The notes beneath the pieces are model-generated. The model was not told where the DNA came from and made no database searches. It saw only the letters and a list, made by a program, of their open reading frames with translations. From assembly GCF_017591435.1 (NCBI RefSeq), contig NC_059285.1:25615372-25679371 (forward strand): a stretch of DNA of 64,000 nucleotides, given 5' to 3'. Positions within the stretch are counted from its first letter, which is position 1, and every line of letters begins with the position of its first letter. This stretch comes from Portunus trituberculatus. Taxonomy: Eukaryota; Arthropoda; Malacostraca; Decapoda; Portunidae. A program made the position numbers and the translations under genes. Positions 10,733 to 22,831 of this stretch are shown piece by piece.

Positions 10733-11152
10733 CTAAATAAATACAGTCAATCCATCCTCTCTCTCTTGTACTTTATCAACTATTCTAGAGTAGAAACTCA
10801 ATAAATTTGTCACACATGACCGACCTTTTCTAAAACCAAATTGGCTATTTGATAATATTTTGTTGTCTTCAAGAAACTCGATCCATTGCTTCTTTATTAC
10901 TTTTTCACACATCTTGCATATTACACTAGTTAGTGATACCGGCCTGTAATTTAAAGGTTCTTCCTTCCTTCCGCTCTTATATATGGGAACCACCTCAGCT
11001 CTTTTCCACTCCACTGGCACTGTTCCATTTTCTATTGAGCATTTTATGATGTTGTATATTGGACTTGCTAGTTCTTCCCTACATTCTTTCAGTATTCTGC
11101 CTGAGACTTCATCCGGTCCCATTGCCTTTTCCTCATCCAATTCCGTCATCAA
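10733..11152 (-). pseudogene. LINE-A copy 1 ORF2, RT fingers/palm
   Basis: 139 codons with canonical LINE RT blocks: KAMGPDEVSGRIL, VPVEWKRAEVVPIYKSG, LNYRPVSLTSVICK and NSQFGFRKGRSC. The frame is then lost, and the palm block DLKKAFDKVPHERLLWKLEEK continues in another frame at 10709-10512. The identical stretch in LINE-A copy 2 (13760-13341) shows that both copies derive from a recent common source. Confidence 0.85.
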
Positions 11153-11321
11153 CTTTTTATTTCAAGCTTGGTTACTTTAATCTCTTTCATATAGACAGTC
11201 TCTATTACCCTGTGGTCTTTCAAATTTGGATTCCTTAGTAAAGACCTCATGAAATTTACTATTTAACAGTTCTGCCATACTTTTGGGTCTTCCATCATTC
11301 CGTTCTCTCCTTTTAACCTTT

Positions 11322-12149
11322 CTATTGTTTCTTTTGTCTTATTTTTCCATTTATGAATCTGTAGAACAATTTTGGTTGTTCCTTACATTTTTCGACAATG
11401 TCCTTTTCATAGTTCTTTTCTTCTTCCTTTCTCACCTTAGCATATTCATTTCTTGCTGTTTTGAAGTTTTCCTTATTTTCTGGATTTCTGTTTCTTCTCC
11501 ACCTTTTCCATGCTCCATCTCGTTTCTCCTTTGCCCTAGCACATCTTGCATTAAACCAATCTTTCTTTCCTTCTTCTTTAGGTCTATATTTCGGAACATA
11601 TTCCCTGACCCCAGTTTTGTATATTTCCAAAAATAAGTTATATTTCTCTTGAACCGTTAATGAGTTTTCCATCTCCACCCAGTTTACGTTTTTAAAATAG
11701 TTCTTGAGATTCTCAATATCAGCCTTACTGTAATTTAATCGGTCTCCTTTGTATGATTCATATCTATCTTCCTTTCCTTCTTCTATATCCATCTCTAATA
11801 TTACATGGTCACTCTTTCCCAATGGGCACTTGTATCTTATATCATTGTTAATTGGTATATCCCTTGTAAAAACTAGGTCTAATCTTGCCGGCTCATCGTT
11901 TCTTCTGAATCTTGTGTTTTCCTTTACTCTTTGGACCATCAAATTATCTATCATTAGGTTCAGGAATCTATCTCCCCAGGCATCTTCCCCCATACCACTA
12001 TCATAATTTTCCCAGTCTACCTCCTTACAGTTGAAATCTATCAATATCACTTTTCTCCTTTCCTTAATGATTCTTGTAAGACTCCTTATTGTGTCATCTA
12101 TCATGTCTCTATATTCTTGGTTAGTCCATGAGTTTGTTTTTGGTGGCAC
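11322..12149 (-). pseudogene. LINE-A copy 1 ORF2, endonuclease C-terminal half and linker
   Basis: A 275-aa open stretch containing the end of the APE-type endonuclease (NCKEVDW, RFRRNDEPARLDLVF, KSDHVILEMD). A lysine-rich linker follows with WFNARCARAKEKRDGAWKRW and the LFYRFINGKIR block that precedes the RT. The intact protein would nick target DNA. This copy lacks the N-terminal endonuclease residues, including the first Asn and Glu blocks, and its RT continues in other frames at 11152-10512. Confidence 0.85.
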
Positions 12150-12386
12150 ATATGTTCCAATGACTGTTAACTCCTTTTTGTTAATATGTGTGTGTGTGTG
12201 TGTATTTACCTAGTTGTATTTACCTAGTTGTAGTTTTACAGGGCCTGGGTTTTATGCTCGTGCGGTCCCGTCTCCATATCTACACTTATCCAATTTTTCT
12301 TTAAAACTATGTACACTCTTTGCTGACACCACTTCCTCACTCAAACTGTTCCAAGTCTCAACACATCTTTGCGGGAAACTAAATTT

Positions 12387-13151
12387 TTAAACATCCCTCA
12401 GACATCGTCCCTTCCTTAGTTTCTTACTATACGATCTTGTGCTTCTAAAGTCATATTCTTCTCTCAGGATCAGTTTCTCATTATCCACTTCATCCATTCC
12501 GTTAATCAATTTATAAACTTGTATCAGATCCCCTCTCTCTCTTCTCTGCTCCAAGGTTGGTAGATCCATTGCCTTTAGTCTCTCCTCATATGCCATCCCT
12601 TTAAATTCTGGAACCATTCTTGTAGCCATTTTTTGTAGTCTCTCTAATTTTCTTATGTGTTTCTTTTCATGGGGAGTCCACACAACTCCTGCATATTCCA
12701 ATCTAGGTCTTATTTTAGTACTTATCAATTTCTTCATCATTTCCTTGTCCATATAGTGAAATAATACTCCAATATTCCTTAGCAAATTATACGTGTCTCT
12801 GAAAATTCTATCAATATGGCTTACCGGTTGATTATTTTCTTCCATTGTCACTCCCAAAACCTTTTCCTTTTTTACTTTTTCTAGTTCTACTCCATCTCCC
12901 ATCTTATAGATTCCCACTGGTCGTCTTTCACTTTTTCCCATTTCCATGACATGGCTTTTGTCCACATTGAATTCCATCTCCCATTTTTTGCTCCATTTCC
13001 AGATCTTGTTTAAGTCTTCCTGTAGTATTTCACAATCCTCTTTTTGTTTAATGACTCTGCACAGTTTCGCATCGTCCGCAAACAGATTTATGTAGCTATT
13101 CACTCCCTCTGGCATGTCATTTATATATACGAGAAAAAGTATTGGTGCCAA
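12387..13151 (-). pseudogene. LINE-A copy 2 ORF2, RT palm to C-terminus
   Basis: 254 codons covering the RT catalytic block YINLFADDAKLC (FADD, both Asp intact). The thumb and the conserved C-terminal region follow: RPRLEYAGVVWTPHEKKHIRKL, then LEQRRERGDLIQVYKLINGMD, then SYSKKLRKGRCLRDV. The pattern is typical of CR1/L2-group RTs. Upstream palm and finger blocks lie in other frames at 13760-13117. Confidence 0.9.
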
Positions 13152-14625
13152 TACTGACCCTGTGGCACTCGCTGTCTACTGTTCTCCACTTGGACTTCAT
13201 ATCTTTAACTATCGTCCTTATTTCTCTCCCCCTTAAGTAATTCTTCATCCATCTCAATGTGCTTCCTTTTAAGCAACCCTTCTCCTCTAACTTCCATAGT
13301 AATCTTTCATGTGGCACTTTATCAAACGCCTTTTTTAGATCTAAATAAATACAGTCAACCCATCCTCTCTCTCTTGTACTTTATCAACTATTCTAGAGTA
13401 GAAACTCAATAAATTTGTCACACATGACCGACCTTTTCTAAAACCAAATTGGCTATTTGATAATATTTTGTTGTCTTCAAGAAACTCAATCCATTGCTTC
13501 TTTATTACTTTTTCACACATCTTGCATATTACACTAGTTAGTGATACCGGCCTGTAATTTAAAGGTTCTTCCTTCCTTCCGCTCTTATATATGGGAACCA
13601 CCTCAGCTCTTTTCCACTCCACTGGCACTGTTCCATTTTCTATTGAGCATTTTATGATGTTGTATATTGGACTTGCTAGTTCTTCCCTACATTCTTTCAG
13701 TATTCTGCCTGAGACTTCATCCGGTCCCATTGCCTTTTCCTCATCCAATTCCGTCATCAACTTTTTTTATTTCAAGCTTGGTTACTTTAATTTCTTTCAT
13801 ATAGACAGTCTCTCTATTACCCTGTGGTCTTTCAAATTTGGATTCCTTTGTAAAGACCTCATGAAATTTACTATTTAACAGTTCTGCCATACTTTTTGGG
13901 TCTTCCACCATTCCGTTTTCTCCTTTTAACCTTTCTATTGTTTCTTTTTGTCTTATTTTTCCATTTATGAATCTGTAGATCAATTTTGGTTGTTCCTTAC
14001 ATTTTTCGACAATGTCCTTTTCATAGTTCTTTTCTTCTTCCTTTCTCACCTTAGCATATTCATTTCTTGCTGTTTTGAAGTTTTCCTTATTTTCTGGATT
14101 TCTGTTTCTTCTCCACCTTTTCCATGCTCCATCTCATTTCTCCTTTGCCCTAGCACATCTTGCATTAAACCAATCTTTCTTTCCTTCTTCTTTAGGTCTA
14201 TATTTCGGAACATATTCCTTGACCCCAGTTTTGTATATTTCCAAAAATAAGTTATATTTCTCTTGAACCGTTAATGAGTTTTCCATCTCCTTCCAGTTTA
14301 TGTTTTTAAAATAGTTCTTGAGATTCTCAATATCAGCCTTTCTGTAATTTAATCGGTCTCCTTTGTATGATTCATCTCTATCTTCCTTTCCTTCTTCTAT
14401 ATCCATCTCTAATATTACATGGTCACTCTTTCCGAATGGGCACTTGTATCTTATATCATAGTTAATTGGTATATCCCTTGTAAAAACTAGGTCTAATCTT
14501 GCCGGCTCATCGTTTCCTCTGAATCTCGTGTTTTCCTTTACTCTTTGGACCATCAAATTATCTATCATTAGGTTCAGGAATCTATCTCCCCAGGCATCTT
14601 CCCCCATACCACTTTCATAATTATC

Positions 14626-15174
14626 CTAGTCTACCTCCTTACAGTTGAAATCTCCTACCAATATCACTTTTATCCTTTCCTTAATGATTCTTGTAAGACT
14701 ACTTATTGTGTCATCTATCATGTCTCTATATTCTTGGTTTGTCCATGAGTTTGTTTTTGGTGGCACATATGTTCCAATGATTGTTAACTCCTTTTTGTTA
14801 ATATGCATCTTAACGTACAGCATTTCTGATTTTCCTTCCCCAAACTTCACTTGATTTACCACTATCTCCTTCCTTAACATCATCATGACTCCTCCTCCTG
14901 TACCCAATCTGTCTCTCCTCCATATATTATACCTTTTATCTATGTCTATTTTTATTGCCTCATTTAACTTTGTTTCCACCAGGCATACAATATCTGGTTC
15001 TTCTTTCTTTATGTAATCTCTTAATTCTAATTTACTAGATAAAATCCCATCTATGTTTGTATACATCATTTTTAATCTCTTGTTCTTATCATTTTTAGTT
15101 AAACTTGCTGCATTCTTTTCTCTTCTTTCTCTTTTATATACCATTTCCTTATCCTGTCTCCTATAATTCTCCAA
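14626..15174 (-). pseudogene. LINE-A copy 2 ORF2 start, endonuclease
   Basis: 182 codons from a methionine that lies within the 3' end of ORF1 in another frame. It carries the APE endonuclease blocks TNIDGIL (Asn), CLVETKL (Glu), GTYVPPKTN and VGDFNCKEVD. The next frame, 14607-14134, gives LDLVFT and KSDHVIL with the conserved SDH. One in-frame stop near 14623 separates them. Confidence 0.85.
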
Positions 15175-15265
15175 AAATGCCTTCTTCTCCTCCTCTGACC
15201 TTTCATTATTTTTTCTCTTGCTTCTGCCACCAGTTCATTGTGTCTCTTCCTTTCCTCCTCGTTTC

Positions 15266-15273
<8 letters not shown>

Positions 15274-15308
<35 letters not shown>
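15274..15308. repeat. (TA)n expansion inside LINE-A copy 2
   Basis: About 35 bp of TA repeats in the ORF1 C-terminal region. In LINE-A copy 4 (about 25725-25735) the same place is a short TATATATATA, so the expansion happened after insertion. Confidence 0.9.
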
Positions 15309-15310
<2 letters not shown>

Positions 15311-15538
15311 TTGCAACCTTCTGTTTCTCTGTGTTTTGTTATTCTATATAGTACTTCTTCTGCTGCTGCTTGTGATTTTAGTATTATCTTAATTGGTCTC
15401 ACTGTTCCTTCTTGATATGGTCCCATTCTATGGATTTCTTCTACTTCCTCTTCTAAGTTCTGTCAATCCTCGTCATTCAGATGTTTTAGTAGGTCTTTTA
15501 CTGATTTCATTTCGTCTTTTTCCCTTCTTGGTCTATAC

Positions 15539-15579
15539 ATGTGTGTGTGTGTGTGCGTATGTGTGTGTGTGTGTGTGTG
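15539..15579. repeat. (GT)n junction between LINE-A copies 2 and 3
   Basis: About 40 bp of GT repeats with a few interruptions, between the 5' truncation of copy 2 and the 3' tail of copy 3. It is one of eight such junction tracts in the array. Confidence 0.9.
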
Positions 15580-16472
15580 TATTTACCTAGTTGTATTTAC
15601 CTAGTTGTAGTTTTACAGGGCCTGGGCTTTATGGTCGTGTGGCCCCGTCTCCATATCTACACTTATCCAATCTTACTTTAAAAGTGTGCACACTCTTTGC
15701 AGACACTACTTCTTCATCTAAATTGTTCCGCATCTCAATACATCTCTGCGGGAAACTATATTTTTTAATATCTCTCAGACATCTTCCTTTCTCAGCTTTT
15801 TACTATGCGATCTTGTACTTGGTGTCATATTCTTCTCTCAAGATCAGTTTCTCATTATCCACTTGGTCCATTCCGTTGATCAATTTATAGACTTGTATCA
15901 GGTCTCCTCTCTCCCTTCTTTGTTCCAAGGTGGGTAGATCCATAGCCTTTAGTCTCTCCTCATATGTCATCCCTTCAAGTTCTGGGAGCATTTTTGTAGC
16001 CATTTTTTGTAGCCTCTCCAATTTTCTTATGTGTTTCTTTTTATGAGGGGTCCACACTACTCCTGCATATTCCAATCTAGGTCTTATTATAGTATTTATC
16101 AATTTCTTCATCATTTCTTTGTCCATGTAGTGAAATGCTACTCCAATATTTCTTAGCAAATTATATGTTTCTCTAAAAATTCTATCAATATGGCTTACTG
16201 GTTGATTGTTTTCTTCCATCGTCACTCCTAAGTCCTTTTCCTTTTTGACTTTCTCCAGTTCTACACCATCTCCCATCTTATAGATTCCCACAGGTCGTCT
16301 TTCACTCTTTCTCATTTCCATGACATGGCTTTTGTTTACATTGAATTCCATTTCCCACTTCTTACTCCATTCCCAGATCTTATTTAGGTCTTCTTGCAGT
16401 ATTTCACAATCCTCCTTTTGCTTTATAACTCTGCACAGTTTCGTATCATCCAAAACAAATTTATGTAGCTGT

Positions 16473-17423
16473 TCACTCCTTCTGGCATGTCGTTAATATA
16501 AATGAGGAAAAGTACTGGTGCCAATACTGACCCTGTGGCACTCCGCTTTCTACTGCTCTCCACTTGGACTTCATATCTTTAACTACCGTCCTTATTTTTC
16601 TCCCCCTCAAATAATTTTCTATCCATCTCAATGTGCTTCCTTTTAAGCCACCCTTCTCCTCTAACTTCCACAGTAATCTTGCGTGTGGCACTTTGTCAAA
16701 CGCCTTTTTTAAATCCAAATAGATGCAGTCACCCCATCCCTCTCTCTCTTGTACTCTATCAACTATTCTAGAATAGAAACTCAATAAATTAGTTACACAA
16801 GACCGTCCTTTTCTAAAACCAAATTGGCTATTTGATATTAATTTGTTGTCTTCAAGGAACTCGATCCATTGTTTCTTTATTATTCTTTCACACCTCTTGC
16901 ATATTACACTAGTTAATGATACCGGTCTGTAATTTAAAGGTTCTTCTTTCCTTCCACTCTTATATATGGGAACCACCTCAGCTCTTTTCCATTCTACTGG
17001 CACTGTTCCATTTTCTATTGAGCATTTTATGATGTTGTATATAGGACTTGCTAGTTCTTCCCTACATTCTTTCAGTATTCTGCCTGAGACTTCATCCGGT
17101 CCCATTGCCTTCTCTTCATCCAGTTCCTTCATTAACTCTTTTATTTCAAGCTTGGTTACTTTAATCTCTTTCATATAGATTTTCTCTCCATTACCCTGTG
17201 GCCTCTCAAATTTGGATTCTTTAGTAAAGACCTCCTGGAATTTATTATTTAATAGTTCTGCCATAGTTTTTGGGTCTTCCACCATCCCGTTCTCTCCTTT
17301 TAATCTTTCTATTGTTTCTTTTTGTCTAATTTTTCCATTTATGAATCTATAGAACAATTTTGGTTGCTCCTTACATTTTTCGACAATATCTTTTTCGAAG
17401 TTCTTTTCCTCTTCCTTCCTCAC
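16473..17423 (-). pseudogene. LINE-A copy 3 ORF2, linker and RT
   Basis: 316 open codons: LFYRFINGKIR, KAMGPDEVSGRILKE, VPIYKSGRKEEPLNYRPVS, NSQFGFRKGRSC, DLKKAFDKVPHARLLW and SGVPQGQ. This is nearly the whole RT up to the block before the catalytic FADD box. The FADD region continues at 16453-15803 with a damaged start (MDDTKLC). It is one of the longest continuous RT stretches in the array. Confidence 0.9.
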
Positions 17424-17821
17424 CTTAACATATTCATTTCTCGCTGCCTTGAAGTTTTCCTTGTTTGTTGGATTCCTATTTCTCCTCCACCTTTTCCATG
17501 CTCCATCTCTTTTCTCCTTTGCCCTAGCACACCTTGCATTAAACCAATCTTTCTTTCCTTCTTCTTTTGGTCTATATTTTGGGACATATTCCTGACTCCT
17601 GTTTTGTATATTTCCAAAAATAAGTTATATTTGTCTTGCATTGTCTCTGAGTTTTCCATCTCCTCCCAGTCTACGTTTTAAAATAGTTCTTGAGATTCTC
17701 AATATCAGCCTTTCTGTAATTTAATCGATCTCCTTTGTATGAATCGTCTCTATCTTCCTTTCCTCTTCTATATCTATTTCTAATATTGCATGGTAACTCT
17801 TTCCCAATGGGCACTTATATC

Positions 17822-18544
17822 TTATATTGTCATTAATTTGTATACCCTTATAAAACTAGGTCCAATCTCGCCCTCGTCGTTTCCTCTGAATCTTGTGCAT
17901 TCCTTTACTCTCTGGTCCATCATATTGTCTATCATTAGGTTCAAGAATCTTTCTCCCAGGCTTCTTACCCCCATACCACTTTCATAATTTTCCCAGTCCA
18001 CTTCTTTACAGTTGAAATCTCCTACTAATATCACTTTTCTCCTTTCTTTAACGCTTCTCATTAGACTCCTTATTGTGTCATCTATCATGTCTTTATATTC
18101 TTGGTTGGTCCATGAATTTGTTTTTGGTGGCACATATGTTACAATGATTGTTAACTCTTTTCTATTAATATGCATCTTAATATACAATACTTCTGCTTTT
18201 CCTTCCCCACATTCCACTTGGTTGATCACTATCTCCTTCCTTAACATTATCTTGACTCCTCCTCCTCTTTTACCCACTCTGTCTCTTCTCCATACATTAT
18301 ACCTATTATCCAAATCTATTATGATTGCCTCATTTAGTTTTGTTTCAGCCAGGCATACAATATCTGGATTTTCTTTCCTTATGTAATCTCTTAATTCTAA
18401 TTTACTTGATAAAACCCCGTCTGTGTTCATATACATACTTTTTAGTCTTTTTCCTTTATAATTTTTAGTTAAACTTGTTCCACTTTTTTCTCTTCCTTCT
18501 CGTTTATATACCATTTCCTTATCCTGTCTCCTAGAATTCTCCAA
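17822..18544 (-). pseudogene. LINE-A copy 3 ORF2, endonuclease
   Basis: 240 codons with the APE blocks CLAETKLNEA (Glu), YNVWRRDRVGKRGGGV, YVPPKTNSWTNQEY, VGDFNCKEVDW and RFLNLMIDNMMDQRVKE. The first conserved block reads MNTDGVL, so Asp stands where the other copies have the Asn-Ile pair. The last part after FRGNDE is shifted out of frame. Confidence 0.85.
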
Positions 18545-18666
18545 AAAAATGCCTTCTTCTCCTCTTCTGACCTTTCACTATTCTTTTCCCTTACTGCTGC
18601 TGCCAGTGTGTGTGTGTGTGTATTTACCTAATTGTATTTACCTAATTGTAACATACGGGAAAAGAG

Positions 18667-21500
18667 CTATGCTCGTGTTGTCCTGTCTCCATATCTATTA
18701 ATGTCCAGCTTTTTCTTAAAATCATGAATATTCCTTGCGTTGACCACTTCCACGTCTAAACTATTCCATGCTTCCACTTTTCTATGGGGGAAGCTATATT
18801 TTTTCACATCTCTCCTATAAGTGGCCATTTTAGTTTTTCCCATGCCCTCTCGACATTCTTTCATTCCACATACACAGATCTTCCCTATCCATTTTTCCAT
18901 GCCAATCATCACTCTGTATATTGCTATCAGGTCTCCCCTTTCTCTTCTGTTTTCCAGGGTCGGAAGTTGCATTCTTTTCAGTCTGTCTTCATAAGTCAAA
19001 TCTCTTAAGTCAGGCACCATTTTGTTGCAGCCCTCTGTACTTTCTCTAGTTTCCTTATGTGTTTCTTTAAGTTCGAGCCCACTGTATTGTTGCATATTCA
19101 AGCCTCGGTCTTATCATTGCAGTAATTATTTTCTTCATCATTTCTTCATCTAAATATACGAACGCCACTCTTATGTTCCTCAATAAGTTCAATACTTCTC
19201 CAATTATTTTGTTTATATGTCTCTCTGGCGATAGGTCATTGGTAATTGTCACCCCAAGGTCTTTTCTTCATGACTGGTTTTATGTCTTCATTTCCTATCT
19301 TGTACATACTCCTGATTCTTCTTTCACTCTTGCCAAACTCTATTTTCTTGCATTTTGTCGTGTTGAACTCCATTTGCCATGTACAGCTCCATTTCCATAT
19401 TCTGTCCAAGTCTTCCTGGAGTAGTTCGCAATCTTTGTCACATCTCACTTTTCTTAACAATTTTGCATCGTCTGCAAATAGGCTCACATAACTGGACACC
19501 CCATCCACCATGTCATTTATGTAGACCGCGAACATTACTGGTGCCAACACTGATCCCTGTGGAACTCCACTCTCCACCAAGCCCCATTCTGATGGTCTGT
19601 CCTTAATTATTGTTCTCATTTCTCTTCCTACCAAAAGTCTTCCATCCATTTTAGTAAACTGCCATGCACTCCTCCTACCATTTCAAGTTTCCAGATCAGT
19701 CTCCGGTGTGGTACCTTATCAAAGGCCTTTTTTAAATCCAGATATATTCCATCAGCCCAACCATCTCTTTCCTGTATTACATCTATCACCCTCGAATAGT
19801 AACATATCAGGTTTGTCGTGCATGAACGCCCTTTTCTAAAACCAAATTGACACTCACAAAGTATGTCATTTTCTCCAAGAAGTCTGTCCATCTATTCTTC
19901 ACCACCCTCTCACACATCTTAGCTACCACACTTGTAAGTGACACTGGTCTATAGTTCAATGGGTCTCTCTTGTTACCTGATTTATAGATTGGGACAATGT
20001 TAGCTCTTTTCCAGTCTTGGGGCACTACACCTTCCCTTAATGAGGCATCAATTACTTCACAAACTTTTTCTGCCAGTTGCTCCTGCATTCTCTTAAAATC
20101 CATCCTGATACCCCATCAGGTCCCACAGCTTTTCTCACTTCTAAACTCCCCATCATATTCTTGATCTCCTCCACAGTTACTTGAAACTCCTTCATAATCC
20201 CTTTCTGTTCCATTACCAGTGGTTTGTCAAAAGCAGTCTCCTTTGTGAATACCTTCCGAAAGCATCCATTCATAGCCTCTGCCATTTCCTGGGATCTTCA
20301 CTGCATACTCCATTTACTTCTAAACTTTCAATACTTTCTCTATTTTTGATGTTGTTGTTCACATGTCTGTAAAAAGCCTTGGTTGGTCTTTACATTTATC
20401 AATTATATCCTTTTCTTGTTTCTTTCTTTCTTCTCTTCTAATCAACACATATTCATTTCTTGCTCTTTTGTAACTTTCCCACTGCTTAATCCGTCTTTTC
20501 CTTCTCCACCTCTTCCATGCATCCTCTTTTCTTGTTCTAGCCTTTTCACATCTATCGTTAAACCAGTCCTGCTTTCCAACTTCTCTATGTTGTCTTATTG
20601 GTACAAATTTTTCTCACCTTCTTTGTATATTTTATAAATTCCTTCCACTTTTCATTTGCTCCCTTAGCACTCTTGAATTTCATCAATTTGTCTCTTGAAA
20701 GAATTTCTTTAGGTTTCCAAAATCTGTCTTGGCATAATTCCATCTTCCCACTTTATATTCTTCATTTCTTCTAGATTTCTCTTCATCTATCACCTTGAAC
20801 TCCAAAACTGCATGATCACTCTTTGCTAAAGGGCACTCCACCCTCATCTCCTCAATGACCATTGGCTCTGTACTAAAGACCAAGTCCAGTCTTGACGATG
20901 CTCCCTCTCCTCCAAACCTAGTATCTTCTTTGACCCACTGAGTTAACACATTTTCCATTGCCAGTGTCAATAGTGTATTTCCCATGTTGTCTCTGATCCT
21001 TCCATTGACCAGTCCTCCCAACACACCTCTTTACAATTAAAATCTCCCATCATTATAGTTCGTTCACAGCCACCCAACATTTCTTCCAGACATGTTCCTG
21101 TATCACTTATCATTTCTTCATATTCCTGTACTGACCATGCATTTGTCTTAGGTGGTACGTACACCACTATGTAGTGCCTCTTTTTCCTTCATTAGTTTCT
21201 GCTCTGATCTTTAGCACTTCTGCCTTTCCCATACCTTCTTTCACTTGATCCACCTTTATATCTTTTTAACCAGCAACATCACTCCTCCTCCCATCTTACC
21301 TACTCTATTTCTTTTCCAAACATTATATTTCCTTCTCCAACCATCATCAGGTCTTCTCCCTCTCTCAGTTTTGTTTCAGTAAGACCCACAATATCTGGGT
21401 TCTTGTCCCTCAAGTAATCGTTGAGTTCTAAAATCCCGATATCACTCCATTTATGTTGGAATACATTACATTCCGCTCATACGTAAGTTTCTTTAGTCCT
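18667..21500 (-). pseudogene. LINE-B copy 1 ORF2 (endonuclease, RT, C-terminal region)
   Basis: The ORF is read in pieces on the minus strand. The endonuclease spans about 21480-20683 (YSNINGV, YVPPKTNAWSVQEYEEM, MMGDFNCKEV, SSRLDLVFS, KSDHAVLEF). The linker and RT span about 20600-19236 (VRKAVGPDGVSGWILRE, PIYKSGNKRDPLNYRPVSL, CQFGFRKGRSC, DLKKAFDKVPHRRLIWKLE, SGVPQGSVLAPVM, LFADDAKLL with the intact catalytic Asp pair). The C-terminal region spans about 19252-18667 (RPRLEYATIQW, LENRRERGDLIAIYRVMIG). Several frameshifts separate these. Confidence 0.85.
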
Positions 21501-21542
21501 TTCTTGCTGTACTTTTCTGGGTTATGAACCACTTCCTCAGTC

Positions 21543-22508
21543 TCATATCCAAGATTCTCCAGAAAAACTCTTTCTTCTCCTCTTCTGTCCTCTCTTCATT
21601 TTTTTCAAAGCCTCCTTTCTCAACTCATTTAACATTTCTCTTTCCTTTTCACCGAGATCTCTTCTCAACCAAATCTTCCTTGTTGTTTCCTGCTGGGCTA
21701 GCCTCCATGACTTCTCCACCAATTCATCTACATCCTTTTGTGACTTAAGTTTGATTCTTATTGGCCTCATACCTTCTCTTGTGAACTTTCCAATTCTATG
21801 GAAGTCCTCTATTTCTTGTACTAGGTCTTTTCCCTCCTCCTGCACCACATTAATGATATTATTTATCACCTTTTTTATGTTTTTCTCTCTCTCCATTTTA
21901 CTCGGTGTCTTATCCTCCTCCACACCAAATATCACCACACATCTCTTTTTGTCTACAGTTTCCCTCACCAATGTCTCATTTGATTTAATAACCTTCACCA
22001 CTTTCTCAGCAATCTTCTCTTCTATGATCTGTTGATCTATAATTTCAGCAAGGCCCAAAGTTTTCTCCCAGACTCTTTGATTTCCTTTTCCAGACTTGCA
22101 ACTTTGTAATTTACCTCCTTTCTTTCCACTTCCTGACTTTTTCCATTCAGCCTGCTTCTCCATCACTTTTCCTAGAGATTCTCCACATTTTCGCAATTCA
22201 CTTTAATTAGCTTAACTTCCTCTTTCAGTGCTTCATTTTCCTTCTTCATATCGGCACACTCTTTCAATACATTGTCATAACTCGTTTCCAGGCCCCATAC
22301 TTTTCAAACAGTTTTCAATTTTACCTTCCAACTCCAGAATTTTCTTCACATAAGCGCTCTTCTCCATTATTCCTTGAAATCCTGTGAAGTCTGATTCATC
22401 TTTCGAGTTCACGGCCGCCATGTTGCGCAGATGTAAACAAACCAGCTGATGGCTCAAACGCAGGCTACAGTTTATATTTACCTTCCTGGACATTATTTTG
22501 CTAATCAA
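21543..22508 (-). pseudogene. LINE-B copy 1 ORF1 (coiled coil plus RRM-like domain)
   Basis: Two open parts, 22508-22275 (77 aa) and 22196-21543 (217 aa), separated by a frameshift. The N-terminus has SDFTGFQGI followed by heptad-rich sequence. The middle is coiled coil. The C-terminal half has EIEDFHRIGKFTREGMRPIR, then KIWLRRDLGEKEREMLNELR, the pattern of the RNA-binding ORF1 proteins of CR1/L2 and L1-like LINEs (RRM-like fold followed by a basic C-terminal domain). In intact elements this protein coats the RNA. The 3' end approaches the start of ORF2. Confidence 0.8.
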
Positions 22509-22632
22509 CAGTTAACATGACTATATGGAGACGGGACAAACATTACCAGCTCCTTTCCCACCTTGGTTACTCTTAGGCAATGGTAACTGTAGAATTAGAG
22601 ATGATTGCTCTGGAGCTCAGCGACCACATCCG

Positions 22633-22634
<2 letters not shown>

Positions 22635-22677
<43 letters not shown>
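22635..22677. repeat. (GT)n junction between LINE-B copy 1 and LINE-A copy 4
   Basis: About 43 bp of pure GT repeats, with the 5' end of a full-length LINE-B on one side and the 3' tail of a LINE-A on the other. It is the longest junction tract of the array. Confidence 0.95.
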
Positions 22678-22679
<2 letters not shown>

Positions 22680-22831
22680 TTACCTAGTTGTATTTACCTA
22701 GTTGTAGTTTTACAGGGCCTGGGCTTTATGCTCGTGTGGTCCCGTCTCCATATCTACACTTATCCAATTTTTCTTTAAAACTATGTACACTCTTTGCTGA
22801 TACCACTTCCTCACTCAAACTGTTCCAAGTC

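Larger units (their letters stand above)
9602..12188 (-). mobile_element. LINE-A copy 1, 5'-truncated
   Basis: A CR1/L2-like non-LTR retrotransposon. The tail at 9602-9631 shows two TATTTACCTAGTTG units (plus-strand view). On the minus strand the order is endonuclease from SWTNQEYRDMIDD (12149 down to about 11750), linker, RT, and a C-terminal block ending in FKEKLDKCRYGDG near 9655. The 5' end stops inside the endonuclease at the (GT)n tract at 12189. Endonuclease blocks LDLVFT and KSDHVIL are present; the GDFN block lost its Gly by a one-base change. Stops and frameshifts break the frame into at least five parts. Confidence 0.9.
12203..15538 (-). mobile_element. LINE-A copy 2, 5'-truncated
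   Basis: This copy has the same 3' tail as copy 1, a complete ORF2 region (15174 to about 12240) and the C-terminal part of ORF1, ending at (GT)n near 15539. The endonuclease N-terminus is present (YTNIDGILSSKLELRDYIKK, VCLVETKLNE, GDFNCKEVD), then RT and the C-terminal region. A (TA)n tract at about 15274-15308 has expanded inside the ORF1 region, where LINE-A copy 4 has only a short TATATATA. Confidence 0.9.
15580..18606 (-). mobile_element. LINE-A copy 3 (diverged subfamily), 5'-truncated
   Basis: This copy has the same domain order and tail as the other LINE-A copies but differs from copies 1, 2 and 4 at many scattered positions. It resembles the plus-strand copy at 36884-39421 instead (for example DVQEREGW and RGREIRTVVKD readings). 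ORF2 runs from about 18544 down to about 15590. Truncation is at the beginning of the ORF1 C-terminal region, at the (GT)n tract at 18607-18620. Confidence 0.9.
18621..22634 (-). mobile_element. LINE-B copy 1, apparently full length
   Basis: This element has a 5' leader (22509-22634), ORF1 (22508-21543), ORF2 (about 21500-18667) and a 3' tail with two CAATTAGGTAAATA units. It is about 4.0 kb. Both ends abut (GT)n tracts (18607-18620 and 22635-22677). Compared with LINE-A, the tail has CAATTAGG in place of CAACTAGG and the 3' UTR has an ACATACGGGAAAAGAG block. It is nearly identical to LINE-B copy 4 (29940-33040). ORFs are broken by stops and frameshifts. Confidence 0.9.

Noticed and set aside
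10983..11180. Plus-strand frames opposite the LINE array (for example MGTTSALFHSTGTVPFS), which recur in every copy
   Set aside because: They are antisense shadows of conserved RT blocks and recur only because the LINE does.
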